Positions 1-8,274 of a stretch of DNA of 64,000 nucleotides are shown here, in pieces (the first letter of the stretch is position 1; every line of letters starts with the position of its first letter). A model generated the notes under the pieces. The model was given only the letters and a program-made list of their open reading frames with translations, had not been told where the DNA came from and searched no databases. The position numbers were made by a program, and so were the translations under genes. The stretch is from Serratia ureilytica (GTDB lineage: Bacteria; Pseudomonadota; Gammaproteobacteria; Enterobacterales; Enterobacteriaceae). The DNA lies in NCBI RefSeq assembly GCF_013375155.1, contig NZ_JABXOF010000002.1, positions 62,001-126,000 on the forward strand, given 5' to 3'.

Positions 1-553
1 GGTGCGCCGCCACCTCCAGCGCCCAGGCCAGCCCGCTCGCTTCGCTGCCGGTGCGCAACATGCCGCCCGCCGGCAACCAGTGCAGATCGACGGCGAACCA
101 TTTGATCAGCAATAGGCAAAGGAAAAACGTCGGAAACGACATGGCGGCGAACACCGCCACGGTGATCAGATGATCGAACAGCGAATAGGGTTTCATCGCC
201 GAGATCACTCCCACCGCCAGCGCGATGCCCCAATACAGCACCATCGCCACCGCCGCCAGCAGGAACGAGTTCCAGATGTATTGGTTCAGCAGCGTGCTGA
301 CCGGGATCTGATACTGCAGCGAGAAGCCGAGATCGCCCTGCAACAGCCGGCCAAGCCAATGCAGGTAACGGCTGAACAAGGGCTGATCCAACCCATACAG
401 CGCCCGCAGCTCGGCGGCGCGTTGCGCGGTCAGGTTGATATTGCCGTCGATAAAGTCGCCGGGCGCCAGGGCGAAGATGCAAAAAATCAGCAATGAAGCC
501 AGCAACAGCATCGGGATAGTCTGCAACAAACGGCGCAGGATAAAATTTCTCAT
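1..553 (-). CDS. Peptide/nickel-type ABC transporter permease (DppB family), partial
   Basis: The reading frame enters from the left edge and starts at ATG 553; an in-frame ATG at 565 is possible. The visible 184 residues begin MRNFILRRLLQTIPMLLLAS, the basic-then-hydrophobic first membrane segment typical of DppB/OppB-type permeases. The next segment has the family pattern LAPGDFIDG...LYGLDQPLFSRYLHWL, followed by further membrane helices. It forms one of two membrane subunits importing a peptide-like solute across the inner membrane. It lies 48 bases downstream of a binding-protein gene on the same strand, so the two are probably cotranscribed. The C-terminal part, with the EAA loop that contacts the ATPase, is outside the window. 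Substrate unknown. Confidence 0.85.
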   Translation of the reverse strand, partial: MRNFILRRLLQTIPMLLLASLLIFCIFALAPGDFIDGNINLTAQRAAELRALYGLDQPLFSRYLHWLGRLLQGDLGFSLQYQIPVSTLLNQYIWNSFLLAAVAMVLYWGIALAVGVISAMKPYSLFDHLITVAVFAAMSFPTFFLCLLLIKWFAVDLHWLPAGGMLRTGSEASGLAWALEVAAH

Positions 554-601
554 CGCGAATTCCATCGCCGCCGCCCGGAATGGCGCGGCGGCATCGGGGC
601 G

Positions 602-2290
602 TTACGGCGCCGGTTTGACGTTCGGCAGGCTGCCGACCAGTCCGTTGTAGATATCCGGTTTAAAGCCGGTGACGCGCGCGCTGCTGGCGCTCAAGATTTC
701 GCGGTTGCCGAGCAGGATCACCGGCGGATCGTCCGCCAGCACCTGATACAGCTGATGGTACAGCGGCTTACGCTGCGCGATATCCAGCGTGGCATTGGCT
801 TTGGCGATCAGCGCGTCCACCTGCGGGTTGTGGTAGCCGGTCTCGCTCTCGCGGCTGATGAAGTCGCGTACGCCGTCGTGCGGATCGTTCAGCGTGCTGG
901 TGCTGAGAGACGCCAGGTCGTAATTGCCCGCCTTGCGCTGCGCCAGCAGCGCGTTGAAATCCAATACCTGCGGTTTCAGCACCACGCCGAGCCGGCGGTA
1001 GTTATCCTTGGCGATCGGCACCAGCGCGTCGTTGATCAGCTTTTTGGTCACCAGTAGCGTCAGCTCCAGCTTTTTACCGTCTTTCTGCCGGATGCCGTCA
1101 GCGCCCACCTGCCAGCCTGCCTCGTCCAACAGCTTTTTGGCCTTATCGAGATCGTAAGCGTAAGGATTGATGCCGTTGGCGTCGTAAGCCCAGGAGATCG
1201 GCGAAATCGGCTGGTTGGCGACCTTGCCGTACCCTTGGTACACCACGGCGATCAGTTTTTGCCGATCGAGGCCGTAGATCAGCGCCTGACGCACCCGCTT
1301 GTCCTGCAGCGCCGGGCGTCTGAGGTTGAAATCAACCCGGCTGTAATCGCTCGAGCTGTAAAGGTTGATATTGGCGAAACCGAGCAGCTTGAGCTGTTCG
1401 ATATCGTCCGGCTTGGCGGTAAAGGCGTCGTAGTCGGTCTCACCGGTCTGGAACAGCTGGAAGTTGGTGGCCGGGTTGGTGACGCGATAGATAAAGCGCG
1501 CCATCGGCGGCGGGCCGAGGTAGAAGTTCGGGTTGGCGTGGAAGCGGATTTCCTGCCCCGGCACGTACTTGTCGTAAATGTAGGGGCCGTTGCCGAGCGG
1601 CTTGCCGTTCAAGGCGCGCACGCCGTCGAGCTTGCCGCGCTGATAGTCTTTGCCGTAGTAAGCCCGCGACAATACCGGCCCGCCAATCAGTTGCAACGTG
1701 GTCGCGCCCGGTTGGGTGGTGACGATCTGAATGGTGCGATCGTCGATCACCTTCAGCCCGCTGATGCCGGCCGCGGTGCCGTTTTTATACTCGGCGCCGC
1801 CCTGAATGTGCGCTGGCGTGATATCGGTATCGCCGTCATAGGCCGGGTCATGCAGCAGCGTCAGGGTAAAGGCGATATCGTCGGCCTTCAGCGGCGAGCC
1901 GTCGCTGTAGACCAGATTCGGCCGCAGCTTGATGGTGTAGGTCAGATTATCGGGGCTGACCTGCCAGGACTCCGCCAGGCGCCCTTCCGGTTTGCCCTGG
2001 CTGTCCAGGCCGATCAGCCGGCTGAAGATTACGTCGGTCACGTTCTCGTCCCAGCCGTTGGTGAACAGATACGGGTTGAAAATCCCCTGCGGCTCCGAGA
2101 TGCCCGCCACGACGGTATCTTTGCGCAGTTTGGCGGCGGCCGGCACCCGAGCGGCGTCGCTGGCCGGCGTAATGCCTTCGGCCAGCGTTTCCGCCTGCGC
2201 GGCGGTGCTCAATCCCAGCGCGCAGACCAACGCCAGCGGCGTCAGCCGATAGCGCAACAGTTTGTTTAGCTTATTTTTTATTCCACTCAC
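602..2290 (-). CDS. ABC transporter periplasmic substrate-binding protein (family 5, peptide/nickel type)
   Basis: A secreted solute-binding protein that would deliver a peptide-like ligand to the adjacent permease. I chose GTG 2290 because a GAGGGG ribosome site lies six bases upstream; the longer frame would need TTG at 2329 with no such site. From the GTG the protein has a basic n-region, a hydrophobic core (LTPLALVCALGLS) and an AQA cleavage site, giving about 562 residues, usual for the family. The SBP_bac_5 body is recognisable by LAESWQVSPDNLTYTIKLR near the start of the mature protein and by KRVRQALIYGLDRQKL in the second lobe. It differs clearly from the binding proteins at 47-54 kb. 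Ligand unknown. Confidence 0.88.
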   Translation of the reverse strand: MSGIKNKLNKLLRYRLTPLALVCALGLSTAAQAETLAEGITPASDAARVPAAAKLRKDTVVAGISEPQGIFNPYLFTNGWDENVTDVIFSRLIGLDSQGKPEGRLAESWQVSPDNLTYTIKLRPNLVYSDGSPLKADDIAFTLTLLHDPAYDGDTDITPAHIQGGAEYKNGTAAGISGLKVIDDRTIQIVTTQPGATTLQLIGGPVLSRAYYGKDYQRGKLDGVRALNGKPLGNGPYIYDKYVPGQEIRFHANPNFYLGPPPMARFIYRVTNPATNFQLFQTGETDYDAFTAKPDDIEQLKLLGFANINLYSSSDYSRVDFNLRRPALQDKRVRQALIYGLDRQKLIAVVYQGYGKVANQPISPISWAYDANGINPYAYDLDKAKKLLDEAGWQVGADGIRQKDGKKLELTLLVTKKLINDALVPIAKDNYRRLGVVLKPQVLDFNALLAQRKAGNYDLASLSTSTLNDPHDGVRDFISRESETGYHNPQVDALIAKANATLDIAQRKPLYHQLYQVLADDPPVILLGNREILSASSARVTGFKPDIYNGLVGSLPNVKPAP

Positions 2291-2444
2291 CCACTGCCCC
2301 TCGTCTACCCGTTGATAAAAATGTGACAAAATTTATCGCAGAGTAATGGGCGGCTGGAGGGCTGTCTAACAACGAAACCGGCATTCCATTGCCGAAAAAA
2401 GCATTATGAATTTTTCTGGGGCGAAGCGGCGGGAAAAACGCGAT

Positions 2445-3869
2445 TCAGCCGGCCGCCGCCAGCCCCCGGATAAGTTTGGCTAAGGTTTTTATCGCCTCTT
2501 CAAAGCGGTCATTCCATTCAAACGAGGCGTTGAGACGGAAGCAGTGGTTGAAATGGTCGCCGGTGGTAAACATGCGCCCCGGCGCAATGCTGATGCCCCG
2601 TGCGAGTGCGCGCCGGTACAGCTCCATCGACGACAGCGCCGGGTCGAGTTCCAGCCACAGGAAATACCCGCCGTCGGGCTGACTGACTTTCACCGTCGGC
2701 GGAAAATGGTGGGCGATCGCCTGACGCATTGCGCTTTGGCGCTGGGCCAGCAGGCGTCGCAGCCGCCGCAGATGGGTGTCGTAGCCGCCGTGCAGCAGAT
2801 AATCCGCCAGCGCCATCTGGGTCGGCACGCTGGTGGAAACGGTGCTCATCAGCTGCAAACGCTGGATCTGTTGCGCATAACGCCCCGCCGCCACCCAGCC
2901 GACGCGAAAGCCCGGCGCCAGACATTTGGAAAATGACGAGCAGTGCAGGATCTGGCCGCCGCTGTCGAGCGCCTTCGCCGGCAACGGCCGTTCGGCGCTG
3001 AAGTACAGCTCGCCATAGACATCGTCTTCGATCAGCGAGATCTGCCGTTCGCGCAGCAGCGCCACCAGACGCTGCTTGTTGGCCTCCGGCAGGGTGGCGC
3101 CCTGCGGGTTCTGGAAGTGGGTCATCAGCCAGCAGGCTTTGATCGGATACTGCTCCACCGCCTGCTGCAACGCGTCCAGATCGATACCGTCCTGCGGATG
3201 CGTGGCGATCGCCACCGCCTTCAGCCGCAGCCGTTCCAGCGCCTGCAGCGCGCCGTAAAACGCCGGCGACTCGATCGCCACATAGTCGCCCGGTTGGGTC
3301 ACCGCCTGCAGGCTGAGGCTGAGCGACTCCATCGCCCCGGCGGTGATGACGATCTCGTCCGGCGCGACCTGCATGCCGCTCAGCGCATAGCGTTGGGCAA
3401 TGTGCCGCCGCAGCGCGTCGTTGCCCGGCGGCAGGTTGACCAGCGAACTGTGCGGCGTGAACTTGCGCGCTACGCTGCTCAGCGCCCGCGCCAGCTTCGG
3501 CTGGGCGAACAGCGTGGCGTCGGGAAACGCCGAACCGAAAGGCACGATGTCCGGATCCTTGCAGGCCTGCAGCACGTCGAAAATAAAGGCGTTGATGTCC
3601 ACCTGCTCGCTCAGCAGCAGTTTCTCGCCGCGCGAAGGCTGCGGCAGCGGCTGCGGACGCGCCGCCACATAGTAGCCCGACTGCGGCCGGGCGACGATCC
3701 ACCCTTGGCTCTCCAGCAGTTGATAAGACTGCACCACCGTCATCAGGCTCAATCCGGCGCGTTTGCCGCTCTCGCGCAGCGAAGGCAGCTTGTCGCCCGC
3801 CCGCCACACCCGGTTCTGGATCTGTTCTCTAATCTGCTGCGCAAGCTGCTCGTATCGGGTCATAACCAT
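2445..3869 (-). CDS. MocR-type GntR-family transcriptional regulator with aminotransferase domain (YdcR-like)
   Basis: About 474 residues. Residues 1-75 form a GntR winged helix (RAGDKLPSLRESGKRAGLS, then SYQLLESQGWIVARPQSGYY). The rest is a fold-type I aminotransferase domain with the PLP-lysine motif SSFSKCLAPGFRVGW, so it should bind pyridoxal phosphate and DNA. Members of this family usually act as regulators rather than enzymes. ATG 3869 or ATG 3863 can serve as start; neither has a clear ribosome site. It is divergent from the cytochrome bd genes, and the shared spacer holds three ACTGT repeats that could be its operator. Length and order resemble E. coli YdcR, but orthology is not certain. 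Confidence 0.88.
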   Translation of the reverse strand: MVMTRYEQLAQQIREQIQNRVWRAGDKLPSLRESGKRAGLSLMTVVQSYQLLESQGWIVARPQSGYYVAARPQPLPQPSRGEKLLLSEQVDINAFIFDVLQACKDPDIVPFGSAFPDATLFAQPKLARALSSVARKFTPHSSLVNLPPGNDALRRHIAQRYALSGMQVAPDEIVITAGAMESLSLSLQAVTQPGDYVAIESPAFYGALQALERLRLKAVAIATHPQDGIDLDALQQAVEQYPIKACWLMTHFQNPQGATLPEANKQRLVALLRERQISLIEDDVYGELYFSAERPLPAKALDSGGQILHCSSFSKCLAPGFRVGWVAAGRYAQQIQRLQLMSTVSTSVPTQMALADYLLHGGYDTHLRRLRRLLAQRQSAMRQAIAHHFPPTVKVSQPDGGYFLWLELDPALSSMELYRRALARGISIAPGRMFTTGDHFNHCFRLNASFEWNDRFEEAIKTLAKLIRGLAAAG

Positions 3870-3871
3870 TA

Positions 3872-3918
3872 ACTGTTATATGAAAAAGTAAAATAACTGT
3901 CACTATTATAGGCACTGT
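3872..3918. promoter_or_regulatory. Divergent promoter region with three ACTGT repeats between MocR gene and cioA
   Basis: ACTGT occurs at 3872-3876, 3896-3900 and 3914-3918, all in the same orientation. A perfect minus-strand -10 (TATAAT, read from 3910 to 3905) faces the MocR gene and overlaps a plus-strand TATTAT (3904-3909) facing cioA. MocR regulators typically bind short direct repeats, so these are plausible operator half-sites. No convincing -35 was found for either direction. Confidence 0.4.
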
Positions 3919-4007
3919 ACTCCGTGCTTAACTTAACGCCAAGCATTTCACATAAAAATGACAGCTATACTCAAGAGGTTAATTTATGTTCAACCCTAGG
4001 AGGCGCC

Positions 4008-5408
4008 ATGCTGGGTCTTGATGCACTGGAACTTGCCAGAATACAGTTCGCCTTCACCGTGTCTTTCCATATCATTTTCCCCGCCATCACCATCGGTTTA
4101 GCCAGTTATCTGGCGGTGCTGGAAGGATTATGGTTGAAAACGCACAATGAAGCCTATCGTGAGCTTTATCACTTCTGGTCAAAGATTTTCGCCGTTAACT
4201 TCGGCATGGGCGTGGTATCCGGGCTGGTGATGGCTTACCAGTTCGGCACCAACTGGAGCTTCTTCTCCGAGTTCGCCGGCAGCATTACCGGGCCGCTGCT
4301 GACTTATGAAGTGCTGACCGCCTTCTTCCTCGAAGCCGGTTTCCTCGGCGTGATGCTGTTCGGCTGGAACCGCGTCGGCCCCGGCCTGCACTTCTTCGCC
4401 ACCTGCATGGTGGCGCTCGGCACGCTGATCTCCACCTTCTGGATCCTGGCCTCCAACAGCTGGATGCAGACCCCGCAAGGGCATGAAATCATCAATGGCC
4501 AGGTGGTGCCGGTTGACTGGCTGAAGGTCATCTTCAACCCGTCCTTCCCGTACCGCCTGCTGCACATGTCCACCGCCGCCTTCCTCTCCTCGGCGTTCTT
4601 CGTCGGCGCGTCCGCCGCCTGGCACCTGCTGCGCGGCCGCGACACGCCGGCGATGCGCAAGATGCTGTCGATGGCGATGTGGATGGCGCTGATCGTCGCG
4701 CCGGTGCAGGCGATGATCGGCGATGCACACGGCCTGAATACGCTGAAACACCAGCCGGCGAAGATCGCCGCCATCGAAGGCCACTGGGAAAATCCGCCGG
4801 GCGAAGCCACGCCGCTGATCCTGGTCGGTTGGCCGGACATGCAGCGCGAAGAAACCCGCTTCAAGCTGGAGGTGCCCTACCTCGGCAGCCTGATCCTGAC
4901 GCACAGCCTGACCGAGCAGGTGCCGGCGCTCAAATCGTTCCCGCCGGAAGATCGCCCCAACTCCACCGTGGTGTTCTGGTCGTTCCGCATCATGGTCGGG
5001 CTGGGCATGTTGATGATCCTGGCCGGGGTGTGGAGCCTGTGGCTGCGCTGGCGCGGCGGGCTCTATCAGTCGCGTCCGTTCCTGTACTTCATCCTGTGGA
5101 TGGGCCCTTCCGGGCTGCTGGCGCTGCTGGCGGGCTGGTTCACCACCGAGATCGGCCGCCAGCCGTGGGTGGTGTACGGCCTGCTGCGCACCAAGGATGC
5201 GGTATCCGCGCACGGCGATCTGCACATGAGCATCAGCCTGCTGGCGTTCATCATCGTCTACTGCTCGGTGTTCGGCGTGGGCTACTCCTATATGATGCGC
5301 CTGATCCGCAAAGGGCCGCAGCCGCATGAACACCAAGAAGACAATACCGAGGGCCGCCCGGCGCGTCCGCTGTCCGCGGTCAACGACACTCTGGACGACA
5401 GGAGCTGA
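4008..5408 (+). CDS. cioA: Cytochrome bd ubiquinol oxidase subunit I, cyanide-insensitive (CioA/short Q-loop) type
   Basis: Quinol-oxidising, haem-bearing subunit of a bd-type terminal oxidase in the inner membrane. The start is ATG 4008, which has AGGAGG six bases upstream; a longer frame from 3924 lacks the family's N-terminus there. The protein is 466 residues, shorter than E. coli CydA (522), mainly because the quinol loop is short (the stretch around HWENPPGEATPLILVGWPDM), as in CIO-type oxidases. Conserved haem-ligand contexts are visible: SFHIIFPAITIG near residue 20 and RLLHMSTAAFLSS in the middle. It is followed two bases later by cioB and then by a DUF2474 gene. Confidence 0.93.
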   Translation: MLGLDALELARIQFAFTVSFHIIFPAITIGLASYLAVLEGLWLKTHNEAYRELYHFWSKIFAVNFGMGVVSGLVMAYQFGTNWSFFSEFAGSITGPLLTYEVLTAFFLEAGFLGVMLFGWNRVGPGLHFFATCMVALGTLISTFWILASNSWMQTPQGHEIINGQVVPVDWLKVIFNPSFPYRLLHMSTAAFLSSAFFVGASAAWHLLRGRDTPAMRKMLSMAMWMALIVAPVQAMIGDAHGLNTLKHQPAKIAAIEGHWENPPGEATPLILVGWPDMQREETRFKLEVPYLGSLILTHSLTEQVPALKSFPPEDRPNSTVVFWSFRIMVGLGMLMILAGVWSLWLRWRGGLYQSRPFLYFILWMGPSGLLALLAGWFTTEIGRQPWVVYGLLRTKDAVSAHGDLHMSISLLAFIIVYCSVFGVGYSYMMRLIRKGPQPHEHQEDNTEGRPARPLSAVNDTLDDRS

Positions 5409-5410
5409 AC

Positions 5411-6418
5411 ATGGGTATCGATCTTCCGCTGATTTGGTTTGTCATCATCGTGTTCAGCACCATGATGTACGTGGTGATGGACGGTTTCGATTTGGGCATC
5501 GGCATTCTGTTTCCGTGGGTGAAGGCGAGCGGCGACCGCGATCTGATGATGAACACCGTCGCCCCGGTGTGGGACGGCAATGAGACCTGGCTGGTGCTGG
5601 GCGGCGCGGCGCTGTTCGGCGCCTTCCCGCTGGCCTACTCGGTGATCCTCGACGCGCTGGCGATCCCGCTGACGCTGATGCTGATCGGGCTGATTTTCCG
5701 CGGCGTGGCCTTCGAGTTTCGCTTCAAGGCGACGCCGGAGAAGCGCCATATCTGGGATAAAGCGTTCATCTGGGGCTCTCTCTTCGCCACCTTCAGCCAG
5801 GGTGTGGTGGTGGGCGCCGTGATCAACGGCTTCCCGGTAGAAGGCCGCACCTACGCCGGCGGCGCACTGGACTGGCTGACGCCGTTCGCGCTGTTCTGCG
5901 GGCTGGGGCTGGTGGTGACCTACGCCCTGCTCGGCTGTACCTGGCTGGTGATGAAAACCGCCGGTGACCTGCAGGCGCGCATGTATCACCTGGCGACGCC
6001 GCTGCTGGCGATCCTGCTGCTGGTGCTGGCTGCGGTCAGCATCTGGACGCCGATCGCGCATCCCGAAATCGCCGCGCGCTGGTTTACGCTGCCGAACCTG
6101 TTCTGGCTGCTGCCGGTGCCGGTACTGGTGCTGCTCAGCGCCTGGGGGATCCGGCATGGGGTGAAACGCGGCGCGCACTACTCGCCGTTCATGCTGACGC
6201 TGCTGCTGGTGTTCCTCGGCCTGAGCGGGCTTGGCATCAGCATCTGGCCGCACCTGATCCCGCCGGCCATCAGCCTGTGGGACGCCGCCGCGCCGCCGCA
6301 GAGCCTCGGCTTTATGCTGGTCGGCGCGCTGTTCATCATCCCAATCATTCTGGTCTACACCTTCTGGAGCTACTACGTGTTCCGCGGCAAGATCAGCCAT
6401 GAACACGGCTATCACTGA
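5411..6418 (+). CDS. cioB: Cytochrome bd ubiquinol oxidase subunit II (CioB/CydB)
   Basis: 335-residue polytopic membrane protein that pairs with CioA. The N-terminus has the family signature VVMDGFDLGIGILFPW, followed by WDGNETWLVLGGAALFGAFP, both diagnostic of CydB/CioB. Start ATG 5411 overlaps the ribosome-binding region GGAG at the end of cioA, indicating translational coupling. It belongs to a three-gene operon with cioA and the small DUF2474 gene. Length is normal for the CIO-type subunit II. Confidence 0.94.
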   Translation: MGIDLPLIWFVIIVFSTMMYVVMDGFDLGIGILFPWVKASGDRDLMMNTVAPVWDGNETWLVLGGAALFGAFPLAYSVILDALAIPLTLMLIGLIFRGVAFEFRFKATPEKRHIWDKAFIWGSLFATFSQGVVVGAVINGFPVEGRTYAGGALDWLTPFALFCGLGLVVTYALLGCTWLVMKTAGDLQARMYHLATPLLAILLLVLAAVSIWTPIAHPEIAARWFTLPNLFWLLPVPVLVLLSAWGIRHGVKRGAHYSPFMLTLLLVFLGLSGLGISIWPHLIPPAISLWDAAAPPQSLGFMLVGALFIIPIILVYTFWSYYVFRGKISHEHGYH

Positions 6419-6432
6419 GGAAGGAGGACGCT

Positions 6433-6585
6433 ATGCAAGATAAAACGGCAGCCGCCGCTCCGGCGCCCTGGTGGAAACGCATCGGTTGGCTGGTGATCAT
6501 CTGGAGCGCCAGCGTGCTTGGGCTGTTCGTGGTTGCCTCGCTGTTCCGCCTGCTGATGACCGCGGCGGGCATGAAGTCGCATTGA
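6433..6585 (+). CDS. DUF2474 small membrane subunit of the CIO-type bd oxidase
   Basis: A 50-residue gene with start ATG 6433 and an AAGGAGG site six bases upstream. It begins MQDKTAAAAPAPWWKRIGWL and has one membrane helix (LVIIWSASVLGLFVVASLF). The WWKRxGW motif before a single helix, and the position just after cioB, identify the DUF2474 family, the CIO counterpart of CydX. The expected role is stabilising the oxidase in the inner membrane; this is inferred from family and context. Confidence 0.85.
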   Translation: MQDKTAAAAPAPWWKRIGWLVIIWSASVLGLFVVASLFRLLMTAAGMKSH

Positions 6586-6594
6586 CGTGACGCC

Positions 6595-6861
6595 TTATCT
6601 GGACGCGCTGTTGGGAAAGTAAAAAGAGACCACCAGCGTGACCAGCGGCAAGGCGCCGATCTTGACCCGTTCGAATGCTTGTCCGAGCGCTTCGTTTTTG
6701 TCCCAATACGCGTGGGCGGCGAATACGCCCACGCTGACCGCGAATATCCCGCACAGCACCTGGCGTGCCAGGCGCAGCCGCTCCATTTCGTCGAAGACCA
6801 AGACCTGCTCCAGATAAACCTGGCTGGCCTCATCGCGCAGATTACGGCTTTCGATGTTCAT
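6595..6861 (-). CDS. Small two-helix membrane protein of unknown function
   Basis: 88 residues, starting at ATG 6861. The first 35 residues are charged and likely helical (EVVxxDEMERLRLARQ type composition), followed by two hydrophobic segments (VLCGIFAVSVGVFAAHAYW and IGALPLVTLVVSFYF) joined by a short charged loop. I do not recognise a family. Its start overlaps the stop of the upstream ribbon-helix-helix gene by four bases (ATGA), so the two are translationally coupled. It ends nine bases from the convergent DUF2474 gene. It could be the effector of a small regulated module, but it shows no known toxin signature. Confidence 0.65.
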   Translation of the reverse strand: MNIESRNLRDEASQVYLEQVLVFDEMERLRLARQVLCGIFAVSVGVFAAHAYWDKNEALGQAFERVKIGALPLVTLVVSFYFPNSASR

Positions 6862-7082
6862 GGGAAGATCTCCACGACCCGCCCCACCGCTTCAAGCTGT
6901 TCACCCTTCTCCCGTACAATGCCAAGAGAAGTACCATCCTGTTTCATCCAGTACTTATCGGCAAGGGTAATCAGTGCAAACGCCATTTTGATTACCTCGG
7001 TTTTTTCCATCCCGTGACGCCGGGCGATATCGTTCAGATCATCATCAATTTTGTTCGATAACCGAATCGGCAAGCTGCGCAT
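6858..7082 (-). CDS. Ribbon-helix-helix (CopG-like) DNA-binding protein
   Basis: 74 residues starting at ATG 7082, with a strong GGGAGGTG ribosome site. The N-terminus MRSLPIRLSNKIDDDLNDIA is a beta-strand followed by an amphipathic helix, then RHGMEKTEVIKMAFALITLA supplies the second helix of a ribbon-helix-helix fold. The C-terminal tail (GTSLGIVREKGEQLEAVGRV) is a short extension. It likely binds DNA as a dimer. It is coupled by an ATGA overlap to the small membrane protein. An inverted repeat overlaps the -35 of its own promoter, which suggests autorepression. Target and physiological role are unknown. Confidence 0.72.
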   Translation of the reverse strand: MRSLPIRLSNKIDDDLNDIARRHGMEKTEVIKMAFALITLADKYWMKQDGTSLGIVREKGEQLEAVGRVVEIFP

Positions 7083-7118
7083 AGTCCACCTCCCGTGGCC
7101 GTTGATTCACAGAGGGAA

Positions 7119-7156
7119 AGTCTACTGGAAGGACAAATATCGTTCAATTAGTGAAC
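7119..7156 (-). promoter_or_regulatory. Promoter with operator-like inverted repeat upstream of the RHH gene
   Basis: On the minus strand TTGAAC (7147-7142) and TAGACT (7124-7119) are separated by exactly 17 bases, four of six matches each to the sigma70 boxes. The -35 lies inside the inverted repeat GTTCA-ATTAG-TGAAC (7142-7156), so a bound dimer would block RNA polymerase. Confidence 0.5.
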
Positions 7157-7188
7157 TGCGTAACGCCTCGCACAATTCGCATGCAACG

Positions 7189-8274
7189 CTAGTGCGGCTT
7201 GCGGCCCATCGCGCTGAGGAAGCGTTGCTGCAGACGCAACAGCTCCTCCAGCTCCAGCAGGCGGTAGTCGATGCCGAAGCGCGGCGCCACCTCGCCGATG
7301 ATGCGGCTGAGCGCCGGGTAATGGCGGTGGCTCCAGTGCGGAAACAGATGATGCGTCAAATGCAGATTCGCCCCGCCCAGCCAATAGCCCAGCCAGCGCG
7401 GCCGGGTCTGCCAGTCGAACGTGGTGGCGAACACGTGGTGATACCAACCGTGCGGCATCGCGCCCTGCGCCGGCGCCTGATAAAAGTTGGCCTTGGCCCA
7501 GTGGGTGCCGATGATCAACATCACGAACAGCAATGAAGAAAGCATCTGGCTCAGCAAATAGACCAGCAGAATTTGCCCGATGCCGATAGCCGGCGGCAAC
7601 AGCCAACATGGGATCGCCAGCGCCAGCAGCAGGTGCGCCGCCTTCCCCGCCAGAAACCCGATCCAGCCGCGTACGCCCTGCTGCGCCATGCGCGCCGCCA
7701 CGCGGGTGCGGCCCGCCCTGTCCAACCAATCGAACAGCCAGATGTAGTACGGAAAAGTCAGCGCCGCCACCAACGGCCAATAGTAACGCTGCGCGCGCAT
7801 AAAGGGCCGCCAGCGCTGGAACGGCGTTTGCCGCAGCACGCCGTTGGCGTCGATATCGGGATCGTAATGTTCGATGTTGTTATGGGCATGGTGGAACAAC
7901 ACATGCCGCACGCGCCAACAGTCGGGATCCAGCCCCAGCGGCACGCTCACCAGTGCGTTCAGCCAGCGGTTGGCCCAGGGGCGGCGGAAAAACGCGTTGT
8001 GCGAGGCGTCGTGCACCACGTTCACCGTCAGGAACATGCCGATAAAGATAAAGCCGAAATAACAAGCGAAAAACGCCCAGCCGTTTTGCTGCTGCAGGCT
8101 CAACCCGTAACACAGGCCGCACAGCGCCAGCAGCAGCGCCACCTTCGCCAGCATGCCGCCGTCGGCGAAGCGGTGATCGCCGTGGGCCGCCAGATAATGC
8201 TGTGCAGCCTGCATCAGCGCGCGGTGCAACCCATTGTCGTCGCGCCGATAGGCTAACGGACGCAGCGGTTTCAT
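7189..8274 (-). CDS. Membrane fatty acid desaturase (last gene of the lipid operon)
   Basis: 361-residue integral membrane di-iron desaturase. Three histidine clusters are present: HDASHNAFF, HVLFHHAHNNIEH and HLTHHLFPHWSH, plus an additional HH near WYHHVFATTFDW. There is no fused cytochrome b5 domain, so electrons must come from a separate carrier. It probably introduces a double bond into a membrane-bound acyl chain; position and substrate are unknown. The sequence aligns nearly end to end with the preceding desaturase, so the two arose by duplication. Its start overlaps that gene's stop by four bases. It ends the operon; no clear terminator follows. Confidence 0.88.
   Translation of the reverse strand: MKPLRPLAYRRDDNGLHRALMQAAQHYLAAHGDHRFADGGMLAKVALLLALCGLCYGLSLQQQNGWAFFACYFGFIFIGMFLTVNVVHDASHNAFFRRPWANRWLNALVSVPLGLDPDCWRVRHVLFHHAHNNIEHYDPDIDANGVLRQTPFQRWRPFMRAQRYYWPLVAALTFPYYIWLFDWLDRAGRTRVAARMAQQGVRGWIGFLAGKAAHLLLALAIPCWLLPPAIGIGQILLVYLLSQMLSSLLFVMLIIGTHWAKANFYQAPAQGAMPHGWYHHVFATTFDWQTRPRWLGYWLGGANLHLTHHLFPHWSHRHYPALSRIIGEVAPRFGIDYRLLELEELLRLQQRFLSAMGRKPH

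Noticed and set aside
6595-7082. Calling the RHH pair a toxin-antitoxin system
   Set aside because: The membrane partner matches no toxin family I can recognise; only the layout is similar.
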